Assembly: GCA_036522275.1 (NCBI GenBank)
Contig: DATDGC010000069.1
Span: forward strand, 30,870 to 94,869
Reading direction: 5' to 3'
Source of the DNA: JAHFRG01 sp036522275
GTDB lineage: Bacteria; Pseudomonadota; Gammaproteobacteria; Burkholderiales; JAHFRG01
DNA: 64,000 nt
The translations under genes were made by a program, and so were the position numbers. Positions 36,042 to 45,424 of the stretch are shown in pieces. The notes below the pieces were generated by a model. It did no database searches. It was given only the letters and a program-made list of their open reading frames with translations, and had not been told where the DNA came from. Every line of letters starts with the position of its first letter. Position 1 is the first letter of the stretch.

Positions 36042-36842
36042 TCAGCGTTGATCAATCGCCTGGCGCAAGTCTTTGACCAGGGCGGAAACCCTGCTCAACA
36101 CTTCCTGCCTGGCGGAATTTTCAACTTCTTCCACAATGCGGCTTCCCACCACCACGGCGTCGGCCAACGCCGCCACCTCTTTTGCCGTTTGCGCGTCACG
36201 GATACCAAAGCCTACGCCCACCGGCAGCTTGGTGTGTGCGCGGATTTGTGGCAGCTTTTTCGCCACATCGCTCAAATCCAGATGCTTGGCGCCGGTCACG
36301 CCTTTAAGTGAGACATAATACAGATAACCGCGGGAAACTTTAGCCACCTGCTCAATACGCGCTTCTGTAGTGGTGGGAGAAAGCAGAAAAATCGGATCAA
36401 TATTATGGCGCTCCAGATGTTTGACCAGCTCCACGCTTTCTTCCGGGGGATAATCCACCACCAGCACGCCGTCCACGCCGCTTGCTTGCGCCAGATCGGT
36501 GAATTTTTGATAACCCATGGCCTCGATCGGATTCGCATAACCCATCAACACTACCGGAGTGTTTTGGTTGGATTTGCTGAACTCTGCCACCAACTCAAGT
36601 ATCTGCTTCAAGCCGATGCCGTATTTCAAAGCGCGTTCGGATGAGCGCTGGATGGTTGGTCCGTCCGCCATCGGATCGGAAAACGGCACGCCAAGCTCGA
36701 TGATGTCCGCCCCGCTTTTGGCCAGGGCGTGCATTATTCCCACTGTCATTGCCGGCTCAGGATCGCCCGCCGTGATGAACGGAATCAGCGCCTTTTTCCG
36801 CTGCTGCTGCAATTGGCTGAAGGTGGCGGCGATGCGTGACAT
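36042..36842 (-). CDS. trpA: tryptophan synthase alpha subunit
   Basis: Cleaves indole-3-glycerol phosphate to indole, passed to TrpB through the tunnel. 266 residues, TIM barrel. Catalytic Glu and Asp in ELGVPFSDPMADGPTIQ and the GVTG loop in VSLKGVTGAKHLDL. ATG 36842 gives MSRIAATFSQLQQQ; upstream codons belong to a repeat. No good ribosome-binding site is seen, unusual for this run, because the repeat lies against the start. Confidence 0.97.
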   Translation of the reverse strand: MSRIAATFSQLQQQRKKALIPFITAGDPEPAMTVGIMHALAKSGADIIELGVPFSDPMADGPTIQRSSERALKYGIGLKQILELVAEFSKSNQNTPVVLMGYANPIEAMGYQKFTDLAQASGVDGVLVVDYPPEESVELVKHLERHNIDPIFLLSPTTTEARIEQVAKVSRGYLYYVSLKGVTGAKHLDLSDVAKKLPQIRAHTKLPVGVGFGIRDAQTAKEVAALADAVVVGSRIVEEVENSARQEVLSRVSALVKDLRQAIDQR

Positions 36843-36850
36843 ATTAAATT

Positions 36851-36930
36851 CAGTTAGGGGTGAGGTGTAAGGAGGGAGGGGCACGTCAGGTATAACTGGA
36901 TTTTAACGCCTTACTCCTGTCTCCTTACGC
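36851..36930. repeat. G-rich repeat / hairpin in the trpB-trpA spacer
   Basis: CAGTTAGGGGTGAGG at 36851-36865 is identical to the unit upstream of nadK (17323). Together with GTAAGGAGGGAGGG and the inverted CTTACTCCTGTCTCCTTACG at 36910-36929 it can fold into a hairpin. It fills most of the 90-bp spacer between trpB and trpA, which are usually nearly adjacent. Confidence 0.6.
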
Positions 36931-36932
36931 AT

Positions 36933-38132
36933 TTAGAACTTGATGCCAGAGAGATTGGCTACGGTATTCATGTCCTTGTCGCCGCGCCCGGAGAGATTCA
37001 CCAAGAGCAGTCTGTCTTTGTCCATTTGCGGCGCGAGCTTTGCGGCATAAGCCAGAGCATGGGCGGATTCCAGCGCCGGAATGATTCCTTCGAGGTGACA
37101 CAGTTTATGGAACGCCTTCAGCGCTTCATCGTCGGTCACATTGACGTATTCCGCGCGCCCGCTGTCCTTGAGCCAGGCGTGTTCAGGACCAACACCCGGG
37201 TAATCGAGCCCAGCGGAAATCGAGTGAGTTTCCAGAATCTGCCCATTTTCATCCTGCATGAGATAAGTGCGGTTGCCGTGCAACACGCCGGGTTTGCCCG
37301 CGCACAGCGGTGCGGCGTGCTTGCCTGTCGCAATACCCATGCCCCCGGCTTCCACACCGATGAGCCGCATATTCTGGTCTTCGATATAGGGATAGAACAG
37401 TCCCATGGCGTTGGAACCGCCGCCGACGCAGGCGATCAGCGCATCCGGCTGGCGCCCAAACATCTCCTGCATCTGGGTTTTCGCTTCGCGCCCGATAATG
37501 GACTGGAAATCCCGCACCATCATCGGATAAGGATGCGGCCCCGCCACGGTACCGATGATGTAAAAGGTATTTTCAACATGGGTCACCCAGTCACGCATCG
37601 CTTCATTGAGCGCGTCCTTAAGAGTTTTCGATCCCGACTCCACCGGCACCACGCTGGCACCCAAAAGCTTCATGCGGTAGACGTTAGTGGTCTGGCGCTT
37701 GATGTCTTCCGAGCCCATGTACACTACGCATTCCATGCCGTAGCGCGCCGCCACGGTGGCTGTTGCCACTCCGTGCATGCCGGCACCGGTCTCCGCAATC
37801 ACCCGGGGTTTGCCCGTGCGGCGCGCCAGCAGAGCCTGCCCCACGGTGTTGTTGATTTTGTGCGCGCCAGTGTGGTTGAGGTCCTCGCGTTTTAACAGGA
37901 TCTGCGCGCCGCCAAGCTCGTGTGACCAGCGTTTGGCGTGGTAAATCGGGCTCGGTCGCCCGACATAATGCTTGAGCTCGTACGCGAATTCGGCCTGAAA
38001 TTCCGGGTCGTTGCGGTAACGCTGATAGCTTTCGCGCAGTTGATCGAGAGCCTGAATCAGCGTCTCGGCGACGAACACGCCGCCGTATTTGCCGAAATGG
38101 CCATGCTCGTCGGGAAGGTCATACATCTTCAT
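36933..38132 (-). CDS. trpB: tryptophan synthase beta subunit
   Basis: PLP enzyme joining indole and serine to tryptophan. 399 residues. PLP Lys92 in NHTGAHKINNT, phosphate-binding GGGSNAMGLF, and EHAWLKDSGRAEY. Start MKMYDLPDEHGHFG. Its first 14 bp overlap the end of trpF, so the two are translationally coupled. Confidence 0.98.
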   Translation of the reverse strand: MKMYDLPDEHGHFGKYGGVFVAETLIQALDQLRESYQRYRNDPEFQAEFAYELKHYVGRPSPIYHAKRWSHELGGAQILLKREDLNHTGAHKINNTVGQALLARRTGKPRVIAETGAGMHGVATATVAARYGMECVVYMGSEDIKRQTTNVYRMKLLGASVVPVESGSKTLKDALNEAMRDWVTHVENTFYIIGTVAGPHPYPMMVRDFQSIIGREAKTQMQEMFGRQPDALIACVGGGSNAMGLFYPYIEDQNMRLIGVEAGGMGIATGKHAAPLCAGKPGVLHGNRTYLMQDENGQILETHSISAGLDYPGVGPEHAWLKDSGRAEYVNVTDDEALKAFHKLCHLEGIIPALESAHALAYAAKLAPQMDKDRLLLVNLSGRGDKDMNTVANLSGIKF

Positions 38133-38742
38133 TGCGTGTCTCTGTTATGAATGCGGCGATTTTCGCCGCGTCCTTGATTCCTTTTGCCGACTCTACGCCG
38201 CTCGAAACGTCCACCGCCCAGGGCCGCACCTGCCTGATCGCGCGCGCCACGTTCGCAGCATTCAGCCCGCCGGAAAGAATAATCGGCAATGGCAGATTGC
38301 CTGGAATCAAGCTCCAATCGAAGGCATCGCCCGTGCCGCCGTAAGCTCCTTCGCTGTGCGCATCCAGCAACAGCCCTTTTGCATCGTGATAGCGGGATGC
38401 GTATTGTAGCAAATCCATACCCTTCCTGACTCGCACTGCCTTGATATAGGGCAGGCCGAACCGGGCACAGAACTGCGGTGTTTCGTCGCCGTGAAACTGC
38501 AATAAATCAAGACACAACGCGCCAAGAATCGAATGCACCTGTTGTTCTACAGGATTGACGAATACACCCACACGCGTGACAAAAGGCGGCAACACTCCAA
38601 TTACTTTATTTGCCTGATCCACAGAAACAAAGCGCGGGCTGTCTTCATAAAACATGAGTCCGACGGCATGCGCGCCAAGCTCTGCTGCCGTCACAGCGTC
38701 CTGCCCGCGCGTTATACCGCAGATTTTGATCCGGGTCGCCAT
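38119..38742 (-). CDS. trpF: phosphoribosylanthranilate isomerase
   Basis: Amadori rearrangement in tryptophan synthesis. 207 residues, TIM barrel. Catalytic Cys8 in RIKICGITRGQDA, Asp in GLLLDAHSEGAYGGTG, and phosphate motif LSGGLNAANVARAI. It lies 14 bp after truA; the truA-trpF-trpB-trpA order is typical of Betaproteobacteria. Confidence 0.97.
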   Translation of the reverse strand: MATRIKICGITRGQDAVTAAELGAHAVGLMFYEDSPRFVSVDQANKVIGVLPPFVTRVGVFVNPVEQQVHSILGALCLDLLQFHGDETPQFCARFGLPYIKAVRVRKGMDLLQYASRYHDAKGLLLDAHSEGAYGGTGDAFDWSLIPGNLPLPIILSGGLNAANVARAIRQVRPWAVDVSSGVESAKGIKDAAKIAAFITETRNEDV

Positions 38743-38756
38743 GAAGATTGCCGGGT

Positions 38757-39542
38757 TTACGGAAAAAGCAGCATGGTACGATTAAAATCCGCTATGCGCC
38801 ACTTCGTGTCGTAGCGCACGCCTGACAAATAAAGGCCTGCAGCGCTGAAAGTGGGCGCCGCCCGGCTTCTGTCCTTGCTTTGCAAAACCTCGCCTAGCCA
38901 TTGCGCAGTGCATCTGCCACTGCCCACGTACACCAGGCAACCGACGATGTTGCGCACCATGTGATGCAGGAAAGCGTCAGCGCAGAATTCAAACACGATC
39001 AAATCCTGCTGGCGTGTTATTTCTAACCTGCGCAATTCCTTCACCGGCGTGCGCGCGCGGCACTCCGCGGCACGGAAGGCGCTGAAATCGTGTTTACCGA
39101 GCAATAGCTTTGCGGCAGCGCGCAGCGCCTCAACATCGAGCGGCTGATGAAACCAGCCGACTTGGCCTTGATAAAGCGCTGGGCGTACCGCGGTATTCAA
39201 CAGCAGGTAGTGATAGCAGCGCTCAATGGCACAATAACGCGCGTGAAAGTCCTCCGCCACCGTCTGCGCCCAAAGCACGGCAACATCCGGCGGCAGCAGC
39301 GCGTTCACGCCCCGTATCCAAGCGGATGTCGGGCGTTCAGCGCGGCTATCAAAATGCGCGACTTGCGCCAGCGCATGGACACCGGTATCAGTGCGCCCCG
39401 CCGCAGTAAGGGTTACTTTTTCCCCGGCGATTTGCGCCAGCGCAGCCTCGACTGCGTCCTGCACCGCGCAGCGGCTGGCCTGGCTTTGCCAGCCGCAAAA
39501 AGCGGCGCCGTTGTATTCAAGCCCGAGCGCAATTCTCGCCAT
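38757..39542 (-). CDS. truA: tRNA pseudouridine synthase A
   Basis: Modifies uridines 38-40 of the tRNA anticodon arm. 261 residues. Catalytic Asp52 in AAGRTDTGVHALAQV, N-terminal LGLEYNGAAFCGWQ, and HHMVRNIVGCLVYVGSGR. Between fimV and trpF on the same strand. The 156 bp spacer to fimV (39543-39698) shows only a weak hairpin, CCAGGG...CCCTGG. Confidence 0.97.
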   Translation of the reverse strand: MARIALGLEYNGAAFCGWQSQASRCAVQDAVEAALAQIAGEKVTLTAAGRTDTGVHALAQVAHFDSRAERPTSAWIRGVNALLPPDVAVLWAQTVAEDFHARYCAIERCYHYLLLNTAVRPALYQGQVGWFHQPLDVEALRAAAKLLLGKHDFSAFRAAECRARTPVKELRRLEITRQQDLIVFEFCADAFLHHMVRNIVGCLVYVGSGRCTAQWLGEVLQSKDRSRAAPTFSAAGLYLSGVRYDTKWRIADFNRTMLLFP

Positions 39543-39698
39543 CTAATCCAGCCGCCTCTCCAGGGATGAATCAGGGTGAGCCCTGGCGCTGCAATCGCCA
39601 TCGCCAGTCACATTAGTACCCTCGTTGCCGGATGCGGATGCATGGCGGAATGATATTTACGAGGGCTTAAAAAAGAGGTATTGCTGAACAGCGCAGGA

Positions 39699-42269
39699 TC
39701 AAAGCATTGCAAGCAGGCCTTTGGCTTGTTCTTGCTGCTTCGCATCGCCTTCCCGAATCACTTCCTGCAGAATTTCGCGGGCGCCTTCCTTGTCGCCCAT
39801 TTCCTGATAAGCCTTGGCAAGATCGAACTTGGTTTGCACTTCGTACCAGTGCTGATCTCTGGCTGGTTCGTCCGCGACCGCACCGGTCGGCTCATCGAGG
39901 GTCAGGCTGATTCCGGAAAGATCGATTTGAATCGCTTCAGCTTGCGGAGGCGACGACGGGGCCGCAGCGGGCCTTGAGGGCTCGAAATCGAAGTTGATCA
40001 TGTCCAGCGGGGCCTCCTCAGTGGCCGGCACTGCTGCAGGTTCGCCCGCGGTGGGAAGCGGCTCCACGTCGAAATCCAGGCCGGCAGCGTCGGGCTTCCC
40101 GCTTTCCAACGGCAAATCCGCAGCTAATTTCGCCGGCTCGACAGAAGGTACTTCAAAACCGAAGCTGGTGAACGGTTTCTCTGCATCAAGCGCATTGCTG
40201 TCCATGCCGATATCGGTGTTCAGTTGATCACCGGAAGTGACCGGAAGAGCGATATTGAAATCCATCTCCGGCGGGCTCGCCGGTGCGCTCTCCATCGGCG
40301 ATTCTATGGCTGCAGATTTTGCCGACTCATACATCGGATTGTCCGGGTTGAGCGCATAGCCGAGTTGCGCAACTCTGTCCCAGATCGGTCCGGGCTTGCC
40401 GCCGGTCGCGGCATAGAGCTCGCGGGCGAGCGTTTCGAATACCGGCACGTTCTTACGCGCGGCATAGATTTCCAGGAGCTTTAAGCGGATTTTGTGGTGC
40501 GTGGGACTTTTGTTCAGCGCTTCCTTGAGGATTTCCTCGGCTTGCGTGTCGCGCCCGTAAGCAATGTAAACCTCAGCTTCGGCTACCGGGTCCACTTCAT
40601 CAGTCTTGACAGCGCCGCCGCTCTTGCCGGCGAAATCGCTCATCAGCGAGCTGTCGCCGGTGTTGACTACCACGCCACTCTCAGTATTACCGAAGACTGT
40701 GCTAGCTTTCAGGTCGTCGGCATTGATAACGCTGTCTTCAAAACTTGTTAAAGATTTTTTTTTTCTCACGGCTATATAGCCGAGTCCGAGTAGCAAGATT
40801 ACTACGCCTGCCCCGCCCCCTAGATACAGGGGATTATCAAATATGTCATCCAGAAAGGACGTCTCGGGCGGAGGTGGTTGGGCTTTGGTTTTGTCAGCAG
40901 GTTTGGGTGCCTCTGCGGGCTTTGCAGCTGCAACCGTAGCCGGTTTTTCCTCAGGTTTCTTAGACTCGGCTGGTTTGCTCTCAGGCGCTTTGGCCTCTGC
41001 AGGTTTGGGGGCAGGAGCCGGCTGTGCTGCAGGCTGGGGCGTCTTGGCGGCTCCCGCCTGTTGTTGCAGCTCAGCTAGATTCTGGCTCTTGATTTCCAAA
41101 AGCCGCTGCATGTCCTTGATGTTCTTTTCGAGAAGCGCAATGCGTTCGTTTGACTCCTTGACCGCCTTATCTTTGGCTATGGCTTCTTCTTCAAGGCTGC
41201 GGATGCGGTCCTGCAACGCTTTGTTGCCGGTGCCGCCGGCTGTGCCGGCAGGAGGCTCTCCCTTGGAAAGTTTTAACACTTCCTTGCCCGGCTCTTTGGG
41301 CGCGGCTTGGTCTTCAACCTTGGTGGTGATTTTTCCAGTCGCGCTTTGTTTGGCGATATCAGTAGGAGCGGCTTGGCCCGCTGCTTCGGCAAGTTTTTGC
41401 CGGTAAGCGTTCCAGTCATGCACCTGGACCCTGACCTCTTTTACCGCCTGGTTTGGTTCTACGGTGGCCAGTTCGCTGCTTTCAGGAACGCGCAGGACGG
41501 GACCGGTTTTCATGCGGTTCATGTTGTTGCCCATAAACGCGCTTTTGTTGGAACGGAACAGCCCAACCAGCATCTGTTCAAGTGTATAGCCGGAAGGCTT
41601 GACGCTCTCGGCGATTTTGCGCAGCGTCTCGCCGCGTTTTATCGGACCGTAGGTTTTTTGCTCTTCGGGTGCCGGTGCGGCTGCCGCTGTTGCTTCAGGT
41701 GCTGGTGCTTCAGGTGCCTCTGCTTGAGTTACCTCGGGCATTGCCTCGACGCCGATATTCTCATCCGGGGGGACGCCCGCAAGCTCGGGCTTGGCTTCCT
41801 CCACCGGAGCGGGGAGCGGTTTCGCCTCGGGAACCACCGCAACCGGTGCCAGCGTCTCTGTGGGCGTGAAACCGGGCGGATCAAGCAGCACCGTGTATTC
41901 TTTTACCAGGCGACCCGAAGTCCAATTAAGTTCAATCAGAAAATCCAGAAAAGCTTCATTGACCGGCTGCAGGGTTTTGAGCTTCAGATAGGGCTGCCCG
42001 TCGGGTTTTTTCTCAACGCTGAATTTGATGCCGGACAGCGCGGAATTAAATTGAATATTGGCCTGCCTGAACACATCAGGAGAGGCAAGTTTTGCCGCCA
42101 GCGTATCGATCTCCCCCTTTTGCACGCCCAAGAGGTCGATCTCCGCAGCAAGTGGCTGGCCCAGGCTGGAATTTACCGTAATTTTGCCCAGCCCAGCAGC
42201 ATGCGCAGCCCACGGCAATACAAATAATGTGCCGGCGACTAACCAAGCTAAAAGCCTAGATTTGTGCAC
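39699..42269 (-). CDS. fimV: FimV-family protein (LysM, single TM, TPR-like C-terminus)
   Basis: Inner-membrane hub protein; in Pseudomonas FimV supports type IV pilus assembly and polar localisation. 856 residues with a GTG start. Signal peptide 1-24; conserved FimV N-terminal domain 25-130 (GLGKITVNSSLGQPLAAEI); LysM-like peptidoglycan domain about 205-262; coiled coil about 350-405; Pro/Ala/Lys-rich stretch 408-470; TM helix 483-501; acidic cytoplasmic part; C-terminal FimV motif KFDLAKAYQEMGDKEGAREIL. Located between asd and truA, its usual site. No pilus genes are in the window, so its role here is inferred from the family. Confidence 0.93.
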   Translation of the reverse strand: MHKSRLLAWLVAGTLFVLPWAAHAAGLGKITVNSSLGQPLAAEIDLLGVQKGEIDTLAAKLASPDVFRQANIQFNSALSGIKFSVEKKPDGQPYLKLKTLQPVNEAFLDFLIELNWTSGRLVKEYTVLLDPPGFTPTETLAPVAVVPEAKPLPAPVEEAKPELAGVPPDENIGVEAMPEVTQAEAPEAPAPEATAAAAPAPEEQKTYGPIKRGETLRKIAESVKPSGYTLEQMLVGLFRSNKSAFMGNNMNRMKTGPVLRVPESSELATVEPNQAVKEVRVQVHDWNAYRQKLAEAAGQAAPTDIAKQSATGKITTKVEDQAAPKEPGKEVLKLSKGEPPAGTAGGTGNKALQDRIRSLEEEAIAKDKAVKESNERIALLEKNIKDMQRLLEIKSQNLAELQQQAGAAKTPQPAAQPAPAPKPAEAKAPESKPAESKKPEEKPATVAAAKPAEAPKPADKTKAQPPPPETSFLDDIFDNPLYLGGGAGVVILLLGLGYIAVRKKKSLTSFEDSVINADDLKASTVFGNTESGVVVNTGDSSLMSDFAGKSGGAVKTDEVDPVAEAEVYIAYGRDTQAEEILKEALNKSPTHHKIRLKLLEIYAARKNVPVFETLARELYAATGGKPGPIWDRVAQLGYALNPDNPMYESAKSAAIESPMESAPASPPEMDFNIALPVTSGDQLNTDIGMDSNALDAEKPFTSFGFEVPSVEPAKLAADLPLESGKPDAAGLDFDVEPLPTAGEPAAVPATEEAPLDMINFDFEPSRPAAAPSSPPQAEAIQIDLSGISLTLDEPTGAVADEPARDQHWYEVQTKFDLAKAYQEMGDKEGAREILQEVIREGDAKQQEQAKGLLAML

Positions 42270-42318
42270 AAACCCACCCTGTGGTTTTGATTGGGGTAAT
42301 TAAATTAACATCATGTAG

Positions 42319-43383
42319 TTAGAGTTGCAAGCTCAACTTGCCTCTTACCATTATGGCTGGATCCAGATATTTTTCAATCAAAATTTCCGCAATCTGGACG
42401 CTATTCAAGGCTGCGCCCTTGCGCACATTGTCTGATACTACCCACAAATCGAGGCCTTGGGGGTGTGAAATATCCTCGCGGATGCGTCCCACATAGACCG
42501 CATCCCGGCCTGCCGCTTCCAGCGCCGGGGTAGGATAACCGCCGGGTTTGTGCTCGTCCATGACCACCACTCCTGGTGCTTTTTTGAGCAAGGCGGTGGC
42601 GGCTTGCGCAGAGATTTTCTTGCGGGTTTCGATATGCACCGCCTCGGAATGGCCATAGAACACCGGCACCCGTACTGTGGTGGGGTTAACCCGGATCGAG
42701 TCATCGCCCATGATCTTGCGGGTCTCCCACACCAATTTCATTTCTTCCAAGGTGTAGCCGTTGTCCTGGAACTCGTCAATATGCGGCAGCACGTTGAATG
42801 CGATTCGCTTGGGATAGACTTCGCTCACGATGTCTTTCTGGTTGAACAGCGCGCGGGTTTGCTGCACCAGCTCCTCAATCGCCTCCTTGCCGGTGCCCGA
42901 TACCGCCTGATAGGTGGCGACGTTGATGCGCTCTATGCCCACCGCGTCATAAATGGGTTTCAGCGCCACCACCATCTGGATAGTAGAGCAATTGGGATTG
43001 GCGATGATGCCGCGGTTTTTGTATTGGGCAATGGCTTGGGGATTCACTTCCGGCACCACCAGCGGGATATCCTTTTCGTAGCGGAACTGCGCGGTGTTGT
43101 CTATCACTACGCAACCCGCAGCCATGGCTTGCGGCGCGTATTTTGCTGAAACGCTGCTGCCCGCCGAAAACAGCCCGATTTGCGCTTTCGAAAAATCGAA
43201 ATTGGAAACATCCTCGACCTCCACATCACGGCCCCTGAATTTCACCGTGGTGCCGGCTGAACGCGAGGAAGCCAGCGGGTAAATTTTACCCACCGGGAAA
43301 TCGCGCTCTTCCAGAATGGAGATCATCGCCTCGCCTACCGCCCCGGTCGCGCCCAACACGCATACATCGTATTTTTTGCTCAT
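42319..43383 (-). CDS. asd: aspartate-semialdehyde dehydrogenase
   Basis: Reduces aspartyl phosphate to the semialdehyde that feeds lysine, threonine, methionine and diaminopimelate. 354 residues. NADP motif LGATGAVGEAMISIL, catalytic Cys in ANPNCSTIQM, and His in YGHSEAVHIETR. Between leuB and fimV, the usual order. The sequence lies in the USG-1/Asd branch but keeps the catalytic Cys, so it should be the active enzyme. Confidence 0.97.
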   Translation of the reverse strand: MSKKYDVCVLGATGAVGEAMISILEERDFPVGKIYPLASSRSAGTTVKFRGRDVEVEDVSNFDFSKAQIGLFSAGSSVSAKYAPQAMAAGCVVIDNTAQFRYEKDIPLVVPEVNPQAIAQYKNRGIIANPNCSTIQMVVALKPIYDAVGIERINVATYQAVSGTGKEAIEELVQQTRALFNQKDIVSEVYPKRIAFNVLPHIDEFQDNGYTLEEMKLVWETRKIMGDDSIRVNPTTVRVPVFYGHSEAVHIETRKKISAQAATALLKKAPGVVVMDEHKPGGYPTPALEAAGRDAVYVGRIREDISHPQGLDLWVVSDNVRKGAALNSVQIAEILIEKYLDPAIMVRGKLSLQL

Positions 43384-43408
43384 TCACTCACTCTCGATTC
43401 ACTCAACC

Positions 43409-44473
43409 TTAAAGTGCGGCAACCACTGCATCGCCCATTTCTTCGGTACTCACCTTGCGCGTGCCTTGCTGGAAAATATCCGCGGTACGCAAACCTTGCA
43501 CCAGCACTTTTTTCACCGCCTGTTCGATTCGCTGCGCCGCTTCCTCAAGATTGCAAGTATAACGCAGCATCATCGCAGCCGAGAGAATGGTCGCCAGCGG
43601 ATTGGCGATATCCTTTCCCGCGATATCGGGCGCCGATCCGTGGATCGGCTCAAACAAGCCTTTGTTGCGCTCATCCAGCGAAGCCGACGGCAGCATGCCG
43701 ATGGAGCCGGTGAGCATCGAAGCCTGGTCGGACAGAATGTCGCCGAACAGGTTGCCGGTCAAAATTACATCGAACTGTTTCGGATTGCGCACCAGCTGCA
43801 TTGCCGCATTGTCCACATACATGTGGCTGAGTGCAATATCCGGGTATTCCTTCCCTACCTCGCTCACCACTTCGCGCCATAACTGGCTGGTCTCCAGCAC
43901 ATTGGCCTTGTCCACCGAGCAAAGCTTACGGTGGCGTTTTCTGGCGATGTCAAATCCCACCCGCGCGATGCGGCGGATTTCGGATTCCGAATACAGCATG
44001 GTGTCGAAACCTTCGCGCTCGCCTTTGGCATTGGTTCGACGTCCGCGCGGCTCGCCGAAGTAAATGTCGCCGGTGAGCTCGCGCAAAATCATGATATCGA
44101 GCCCCGCCACCACTTCCGGTTTCAAGGTCGTTGCGTGAGCAAGTTCAGCATAAACCAGCGCCGGGCGCAAGTTTGCGAACACCCCGAGTTCCTTGCGGAT
44201 ACGCAACAAGCCCCGCTCAGGGCGCTGCTGGCGCGGCAGCTCGTCATATCTATAGCCTCCCACCGCGCCCAACAGCACCGCATCCGCCTGTCGCGCAAGC
44301 TTGAGCGTGGCCTCTGGCAATGTGTCGCCGCACGCATCAAACCCAGCGCCGCCAATGGGCGCGTATTCCAGCTCGAACTTCAGGCTGTCGCATGCCAGCC
44401 GCTGCAATACCTTTACTGCCTGGGCCATGATTTCAGGACCAATTCCATCTCCAGGCAAAACCGCAATTTTCAT
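43409..44473 (-). CDS. leuB: 3-isopropylmalate dehydrogenase
   Basis: Oxidative decarboxylation step of leucine synthesis. 354 residues. N-terminus MKIAVLPGDGIGPEIM, substrate Args in RPERGLLRIRKELG and LRELTGDIYFGEPRG, and the metal-binding Asp residues in DILSDQASMLTGS. ATG 44473 has AAGGG 6 nt upstream; the TTG two codons earlier does not. A 158-bp repeat-filled spacer separates it from leuD. Confidence 0.97.
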   Translation of the reverse strand: MKIAVLPGDGIGPEIMAQAVKVLQRLACDSLKFELEYAPIGGAGFDACGDTLPEATLKLARQADAVLLGAVGGYRYDELPRQQRPERGLLRIRKELGVFANLRPALVYAELAHATTLKPEVVAGLDIMILRELTGDIYFGEPRGRRTNAKGEREGFDTMLYSESEIRRIARVGFDIARKRHRKLCSVDKANVLETSQLWREVVSEVGKEYPDIALSHMYVDNAAMQLVRNPKQFDVILTGNLFGDILSDQASMLTGSIGMLPSASLDERNKGLFEPIHGSAPDIAGKDIANPLATILSAAMMLRYTCNLEEAAQRIEQAVKKVLVQGLRTADIFQQGTRKVSTEEMGDAVVAAL

Positions 44474-44489
44474 GTTCAACCCTTAACTA

Positions 44490-44605
44490 ACCACAGAGGC
44501 ACGAAGAAACGAAAAATAATAGACAGGATTTACAAGATTTCACAAGATTAACAGGATTAAATCATGTGAATCCTGAAAAATCCTGTTAATCCTGTAAATT
44601 TAGGT
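44490..44605. repeat. hairpin repeat cluster in the leuD-leuB spacer
   Basis: Units of the type AAGATTAACAGGATT on the left and AATCCTGTTAATCCTGT on the right form nested inverted repeats at about 44523-44600. Just before them CACAGAGGCACGAAG matches the arm of the dnaK-dnaJ repeat. It is non-coding and would fold in the leuCDB message ahead of leuB. Confidence 0.7.
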
Positions 44606-44631
44606 TTTCTCCGTATCTCAGTAGCGAAAAA

Positions 44632-45270
44632 TCAAGAAAACAGCCAGGGCTGGCGCACGCGATGCCGCTCTTCGAACATCCTGATCTTGTCCGCGTTCTG
44701 CAAAGTCAACGCGATTTCATCGAGTCCGCTGAGAAGACGGTGTTTTTGAAGCGGGTCGATATCGAAGTTGAACACATGCTTAGTCGGCGTGGTGACGGTT
44801 TGTGCCGGCAAATCCACTTTAAGCCGGTAGCCGGGCTGCTCGGCGACTTCGCGGAACAACTGCGCGACCGCACCCGCGTCAAGCTCCACCGGCAACAAGC
44901 TGTTTTTGCAACAATTGTTGTAAAAGATATCCGCAAAACTGGGGGCGATCAGCGCGCGGAAACCGTAGTCAAGCAAAGCCCACGGCGCGTGCTCGCGGCT
45001 TGAGCCGCAGCCGAAATTCTCGCGCGCAAGCAGGATTTGCGCGCCTTGGTAACGCGGCTGGTTGAGCACGAAATCCGGATTCAACGGGCGGCCGCGGTTG
45101 TCCTTGCTCGGCTCGCCGTGATCCAGATAGCGCCAGCTATCAAACAAGTTGGGGCCGAAGCCGCTGCGCTTGATGGATTTAAGAAATTGCTTGGGGATGA
45201 TGGCGTCGGTGTCCACGTTAGCGCGATCCATGGGTGCCACCAACCCGTCAAGCTGGGTAATTTTTTCCAT
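44632..45270 (-). CDS. leuD: 3-isopropylmalate dehydratase small subunit
   Basis: Swivelling small subunit that pairs with LeuC in isomerising 2- to 3-isopropylmalate. 212 residues. Landmarks: DTDAIIPKQFLKSIKRSGFG near the N-terminus, GCGSSREHAPWALLDYGFRA and the helix ALIAPSFADIFYNNCCKN. It follows the small entericidin-like gene by 9 bp, in the leuC-(entericidin)-leuD order of this class. Confidence 0.97.
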   Translation of the reverse strand: MEKITQLDGLVAPMDRANVDTDAIIPKQFLKSIKRSGFGPNLFDSWRYLDHGEPSKDNRGRPLNPDFVLNQPRYQGAQILLARENFGCGSSREHAPWALLDYGFRALIAPSFADIFYNNCCKNSLLPVELDAGAVAQLFREVAEQPGYRLKVDLPAQTVTTPTKHVFNFDIDPLQKHRLLSGLDEIALTLQNADKIRMFEERHRVRQPWLFS

Positions 45271-45279
45271 CAGTAGCTC

Positions 45280-45405
45280 TTAATCTTCGTCGGCTTTGTT
45301 ATCAATCCCGTCGGGCGTGGAAAGAGTATTACACGAGGCCGCCACGGTATTGCACCCGGCCAGCGGCCAAGCCAGCAAACCAAGCAACACAATAACCCTG
45401 AACAT
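45280..45405 (-). CDS. entericidin A/B-like small lipoprotein
   Basis: 41 residues: MFRVIVLLGLLAWPLAGCNT is a lipoprotein signal with lipobox LAGC (Cys18), followed by a short polar mature part ending in DGIDNKADED. Entericidins are tiny outer-membrane lipoproteins linked in E. coli to stationary-phase lysis control; whether that role holds here is unknown. Between leuC and leuD, where a gene of this type is often found in Betaproteobacteria. The longer frame to 45465 overlaps the end of leuC and is not needed. Confidence 0.8.
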   Translation of the reverse strand: MFRVIVLLGLLAWPLAGCNTVAASCNTLSTPDGIDNKADED

Positions 45406-45424
45406 TTTCAATTCTTCTCCTAAG

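Noticed and set aside
41307..42227. 306-codon plus-strand frame opposite fimV
   Set aside because: Shadow of a low-complexity Ala/Pro/Glu-rich gene.
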